Below are positions 61,353 through 64,000 of a stretch of 64,000 nucleotides of DNA, piece by piece. The DNA is taken from assembly GCA_945910815.1 (NCBI GenBank), contig CAMDZD010000003.1:62001-126000 (forward strand), written 5' to 3'. The notes under the pieces are model-generated. The model had not been told where the DNA came from and did no database searches. It was given only the letters and a program-made list of their open reading frames with translations. This stretch comes from an uncultured Clostridia bacterium. GTDB taxonomy: Bacteria; Bacillota; Clostridia; Oscillospirales; Ruminococcaceae. Position numbers and translations under genes: made by a program. How positions within the stretch are numbered: the stretch's first letter is position 1; each line of letters begins with the position of its first letter.

Positions 61353-61381
61353 TTGCATAAACCGGAAGTTTATGATATAAT
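61353..61381 (+). promoter_or_regulatory. Promoter of pth-mfd
   Basis: TTGCAT at 61353-61358, TATAAT at 61376-61381, 17-bp spacer. Confidence 0.75.
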
Positions 61382-61418
61382 TATATTTCAGAAAAATTAT
61401 AAAAACAGGAGGATAAAT

Positions 61419-62039
61419 ATGAGTATTTTTGACGCATTTGCAAAAATTTCCTCACAGTCATCGGGCGGAGGAAAAATTGAATATATAATAGCAGGTCTTG
61501 GAAATCCGGGGCTTGAATATCAGGATACAAGGCATAATGCCGGATTTATGGCAGTAGATAAAATTGCTGAAAATCTCGGAGTAAAAATTGACAGAATGAA
61601 ATTCAAGGGACTTTGTACAGATGTAACTATTGCGGAAAAAAGATGTCTTTTACTAAAACCAACAACATACATGAATAACAGCGGGGAATCTATCGTTGAG
61701 GCACTGAATTTCTATAAGCTCGGCACTGAAAATCTTATAGTAATATATGATGATATTTCCCTTGAACCCTCAAAAATGAGAATACGCAGAAAGGGTTCGC
61801 ATGGCGGTCATAACGGAATAAGAAGTATTATTGATTTGACAGGCACAGAGGAATTTTTAAGAATAAAGCTCGGAGTCGGAAAGAAACCCCACCCCGATTA
61901 TGACCTTGCAAAATGGGTACTCGGAAAGTTCCGCCCCGATGATATGCAGAAACTTCAGCAGGCTATCGGAAATGCTGAGGAGGCAGTCAGGCTTATGGTC
62001 AGCGGAAAAACAGATGAAGCTATGAACAAGTTCAATTAA
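61419..62039 (+). CDS. pth: Peptidyl-tRNA hydrolase
   Basis: A 206-aa enzyme that frees tRNA from dropped-off peptidyl-tRNA. Start ATG 61419 follows AGGAGG; the longer frame starts inside the promoter. The catalytic His39 lies in YQDTRHNAGF, with the expected Asn in TTYMNNSGESI and Asp in VIYDDISLEP; KGSHGGHNGIRSI is the family loop. An extra 20 residues (MSIFDAFAKISSQSSGGGKI) precede the usual N-terminus. mfd follows 29 bp later, a common Firmicute pair. Confidence 0.96.
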   Translation: MSIFDAFAKISSQSSGGGKIEYIIAGLGNPGLEYQDTRHNAGFMAVDKIAENLGVKIDRMKFKGLCTDVTIAEKRCLLLKPTTYMNNSGESIVEALNFYKLGTENLIVIYDDISLEPSKMRIRRKGSHGGHNGIRSIIDLTGTEEFLRIKLGVGKKPHPDYDLAKWVLGKFRPDDMQKLQQAIGNAEEAVRLMVSGKTDEAMNKFN

Positions 62040-62068
62040 AAACCGAACAGACAGAGAGGGACACAAAA

Positions 62069-64000
62069 ATGAAAATATTTCAGGATTTTTTCGGAGAGCT
62101 TAAAAGCTCACAGGTTCTTGCAGATTCGATTAAAAAAAGAATTTCTCCCATATCTGCAACAGGACTTTCAAACATACATAAGGCACAGCTTTTATATACA
62201 CAGTCGGCAGAGGGTAAGATTATACTTGCCGTAACGGGTTCGGAAGCATCTGCAAAGAGACTTTGTGACGATATAAACGAAATGGCAGACAGTGAAATTG
62301 CTGTATTGTTTCCGTCAAAGGAATTATCCCTCACACATTCGGAGGGAGCATCGGCAGATTATGAACATCAGAGAATTTATGCACTTGCCAAAGCTATACG
62401 CAATGAATGTTGTATAATATGTGCCGGAATTGAAGCCGTAATGCAACCAACTATTCCTCCCGATATTCTTATAGACAGCATAATAAATATTGAATCGGAT
62501 TCCGAAATAAAGACTGAAAAATTAAGTCTTTCTCTTTCGGCAAGTGGTTATCAGCGTTGTGAAATGGTTGAGGGTGCGGGACAGTTTTCAATAAGAGGTT
62601 CAATAATAGATATATTCCCCGTACAGTCAAAACTTCCTGTTAGAATAGAGCTTTTCGGAGATGATGTTGACAGCATATCATATTTTGAAACCGATACACA
62701 GAGACGTACAGAGCATATTGAAAGAATAGAAATACCTCCGGCATCTGAACTTGTATACAATTCGGAAACGCTTATTGAAAAAATATCGGAATTTCAGAAA
62801 TCAGTCAGAGGAAAACATGCCGATACAGTAAAGCAGAATCTTGAGAACGATATTATAAGACTTGAATCGGGAGAGATATTATCCAACATACAGAAATATT
62901 ATCCGCTTATATATAAAACTCCCTCCACCGTTTTTGATTATGTTGATGAAAATGTATTCTTTTCCGAATATTCCGAAATTCTTGAAGTTTCGTCATCAGT
63001 TACTGCACAGTACAATGAAGATGTAAAAATACTTCTTGAAGAAGGTCAGCTCTGCAAAGGTCTTGACGGATATTATCTTGAATTGCCACAGATACATAAC
63101 ATTGCGGATAAACATACACAGATATATATGAATAACTTCATGCAGGGAAGTGACCGCATACCTTATGAAAAATTAATAAGCTTTGACTGTCTGCAAACAG
63201 CTGTATGGAGCGGTGATATGAGTCAGCTTTTTGATGACCTTGAAACCTACTGTTCAAACGGATACAGAATAATTCTTGCAATAGGAAGTCAGAAAACACT
63301 TCCGATAGTTCAGCAGGATATTGAGGATAAGGGAATACCCTGTTTCATAATAAATGATGATACAAAAGTAAAAAAAGGCAGTGTATATATTACTCCGAAA
63401 TGTTTCAGCAGTGGATTTGAATATCCCGAAAATAAAACGGTTCTTATAACACAGAGCAAATCACTTGATTCATCAAAAAAGAAAAGGAAAAAGGCAAAAA
63501 ATTCCGAATCTGTCAGAAGCCTTGCTGATATTGCAGAGGGTGACCTTATTGTACATTCCGATTACGGAATAGGCAGATTTATCGGTATAAAAAAGCTTGA
63601 ATTTGAGGATGTAACAAAGGACTACATCACAATACAGTATGCCGGAACTGATAAATTATATGTTCCTGTCACACAGCTTGATATGGTATCAAAATATATA
63701 GGCCCCCGTGACGATTCCGGAGTTAAGCTTAATAAGCTTTCATCGACAGAATGGCAGAAAACAAGAAACAAAGTAAAAAAATCAGTTCGTGATATGGCTG
63801 ATGAACTTGTTAAACTCTATGCAAAGCGTGAACAGACAACAGGTTTTGCATTTTTCCCTGATGATGAAATTCAGCGTGACTTTGAAGAACGTTTCCCGTA
63901 TTCCGAAACTGATGACCAATTGCGTAGCATAGAAGAAATAAAATCCGATATGGAACGTGCAAGACCTATGGACAGACTCCTCTGCGGTGATGTAGGATTC
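62069..64000 (+). CDS. mfd: Transcription-repair coupling factor Mfd (3' truncated by window edge)
   Basis: The frame is open from ATG 62069 to the window end (644 codons of an expected ~1150). Mfd removes stalled RNA polymerase and recruits UvrA. Visible: the UvrB-like N-terminal module (residues about 1-330, with IRGSIIDIFPVQSKLPVRIELFGDDVDSI), a basic linker (SSKKKRKKAKNSE), the CarD-like polymerase-interacting domain (IAEGDLIVHSDYGIGRFIGIKKLEFEDV...YAGTDKLYVPVTQLDMVSKYIG), and the start of the RecG-like ATPase, ending at MDRLLCGDVGF just before Walker A. Confidence 0.96.
   Translation, partial: MKIFQDFFGELKSSQVLADSIKKRISPISATGLSNIHKAQLLYTQSAEGKIILAVTGSEASAKRLCDDINEMADSEIAVLFPSKELSLTHSEGASADYEHQRIYALAKAIRNECCIICAGIEAVMQPTIPPDILIDSIINIESDSEIKTEKLSLSLSASGYQRCEMVEGAGQFSIRGSIIDIFPVQSKLPVRIELFGDDVDSISYFETDTQRRTEHIERIEIPPASELVYNSETLIEKISEFQKSVRGKHADTVKQNLENDIIRLESGEILSNIQKYYPLIYKTPSTVFDYVDENVFFSEYSEILEVSSSVTAQYNEDVKILLEEGQLCKGLDGYYLELPQIHNIADKHTQIYMNNFMQGSDRIPYEKLISFDCLQTAVWSGDMSQLFDDLETYCSNGYRIILAIGSQKTLPIVQQDIEDKGIPCFIINDDTKVKKGSVYITPKCFSSGFEYPENKTVLITQSKSLDSSKKKRKKAKNSESVRSLADIAEGDLIVHSDYGIGRFIGIKKLEFEDVTKDYITIQYAGTDKLYVPVTQLDMVSKYIGPRDDSGVKLNKLSSTEWQKTRNKVKKSVRDMADELVKLYAKREQTTGFAFFPDDEIQRDFEERFPYSETDDQLRSIEEIKSDMERARPMDRLLCGDVGF

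Overview
The window is AT-rich, Gram-positive-type DNA from an anaerobic, cellulose-degrading Firmicute, most likely a Ruminococcus (Oscillospiraceae). Five secreted proteins end in a dockerin, the cellulosome anchoring module: a GH5 glucanase, a GH74 xyloglucanase, two leucine-rich-repeat proteins and one small protein of unknown function. Two cytosolic GH94 phosphorylases and an aldose-epimerase-like protein fit intracellular phosphorolysis of imported cello-oligosaccharides. Gram-positive promoters (TTGACA or TTGCAA, 17-bp spacer, TATAAT), strong AGGAGG ribosome sites and remnants of a sporulation locus (yabP-yabQ-divIC-yabR) agree with this. No species can be named from sequence alone.

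Layout. 1-5.8 kb: end of a PhoR-like kinase, a Na/phosphate cotransporter behind Pho-box-like repeats, two cyclophilin lipoproteins, murA. 5.9-12.6 kb: a small minus-strand ORF, an NrtR-like regulator with an aldo/keto reductase, a metal P-type ATPase behind an ArsR-type operator, a dockerin protein, rplM-rpsI. 12.6-25.5 kb: AraC regulator, Wzz-like protein, lipoprotein, trxB, polyprenyl-phosphate sugar transferase, GH5-dockerin, a large membrane glycosyltransferase-like protein, ECF sigma/anti-sigma pair, EcsC protein with a 55-aa partner, orphan feoA. 25.5-33.3 kb: GH74-dockerin, citrate synthase, aldose epimerase, GH94.

33.4-40.3 kb (minus): nine tightly packed phage genes (terminase small and large, portal, capsid, protease-like, three small head or tail-completion proteins, a hub-like protein) with no integrase, repressor, tape measure or lysis gene. 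Back to back with it, 40.6-43.9 kb (plus) holds an SPFH / zinc-ribbon / TPM trio resembling Bacillus YdjI-YdjG-YdjH. 43.9-51.5 kb: yabR-divIC-yabQ-yabP, LRR-dockerin, secG, rnr, a lipoprotein, a small unknown, tRNA-Glu. 51.6-52.9 kb: a DUF262 gene bracketed by a 43-bp direct repeat. 53-64 kb: rnhA-nifS-nifU (minus), a CDF transporter, a second GH94, a second LRR-dockerin, pth and the 5' part of mfd.

Most worth following up: (1) the compact phage head/packaging operon, which may be domesticated or GTA/satellite-like; (2) the DUF262 insertion next to tRNA-Glu; (3) a hairpin between Shine-Dalgarno and AUG in the GH5 gene; (4) an apparent AUA start in rnhA; (5) duplicated 55-bp promoters flanking an LRR-dockerin gene.
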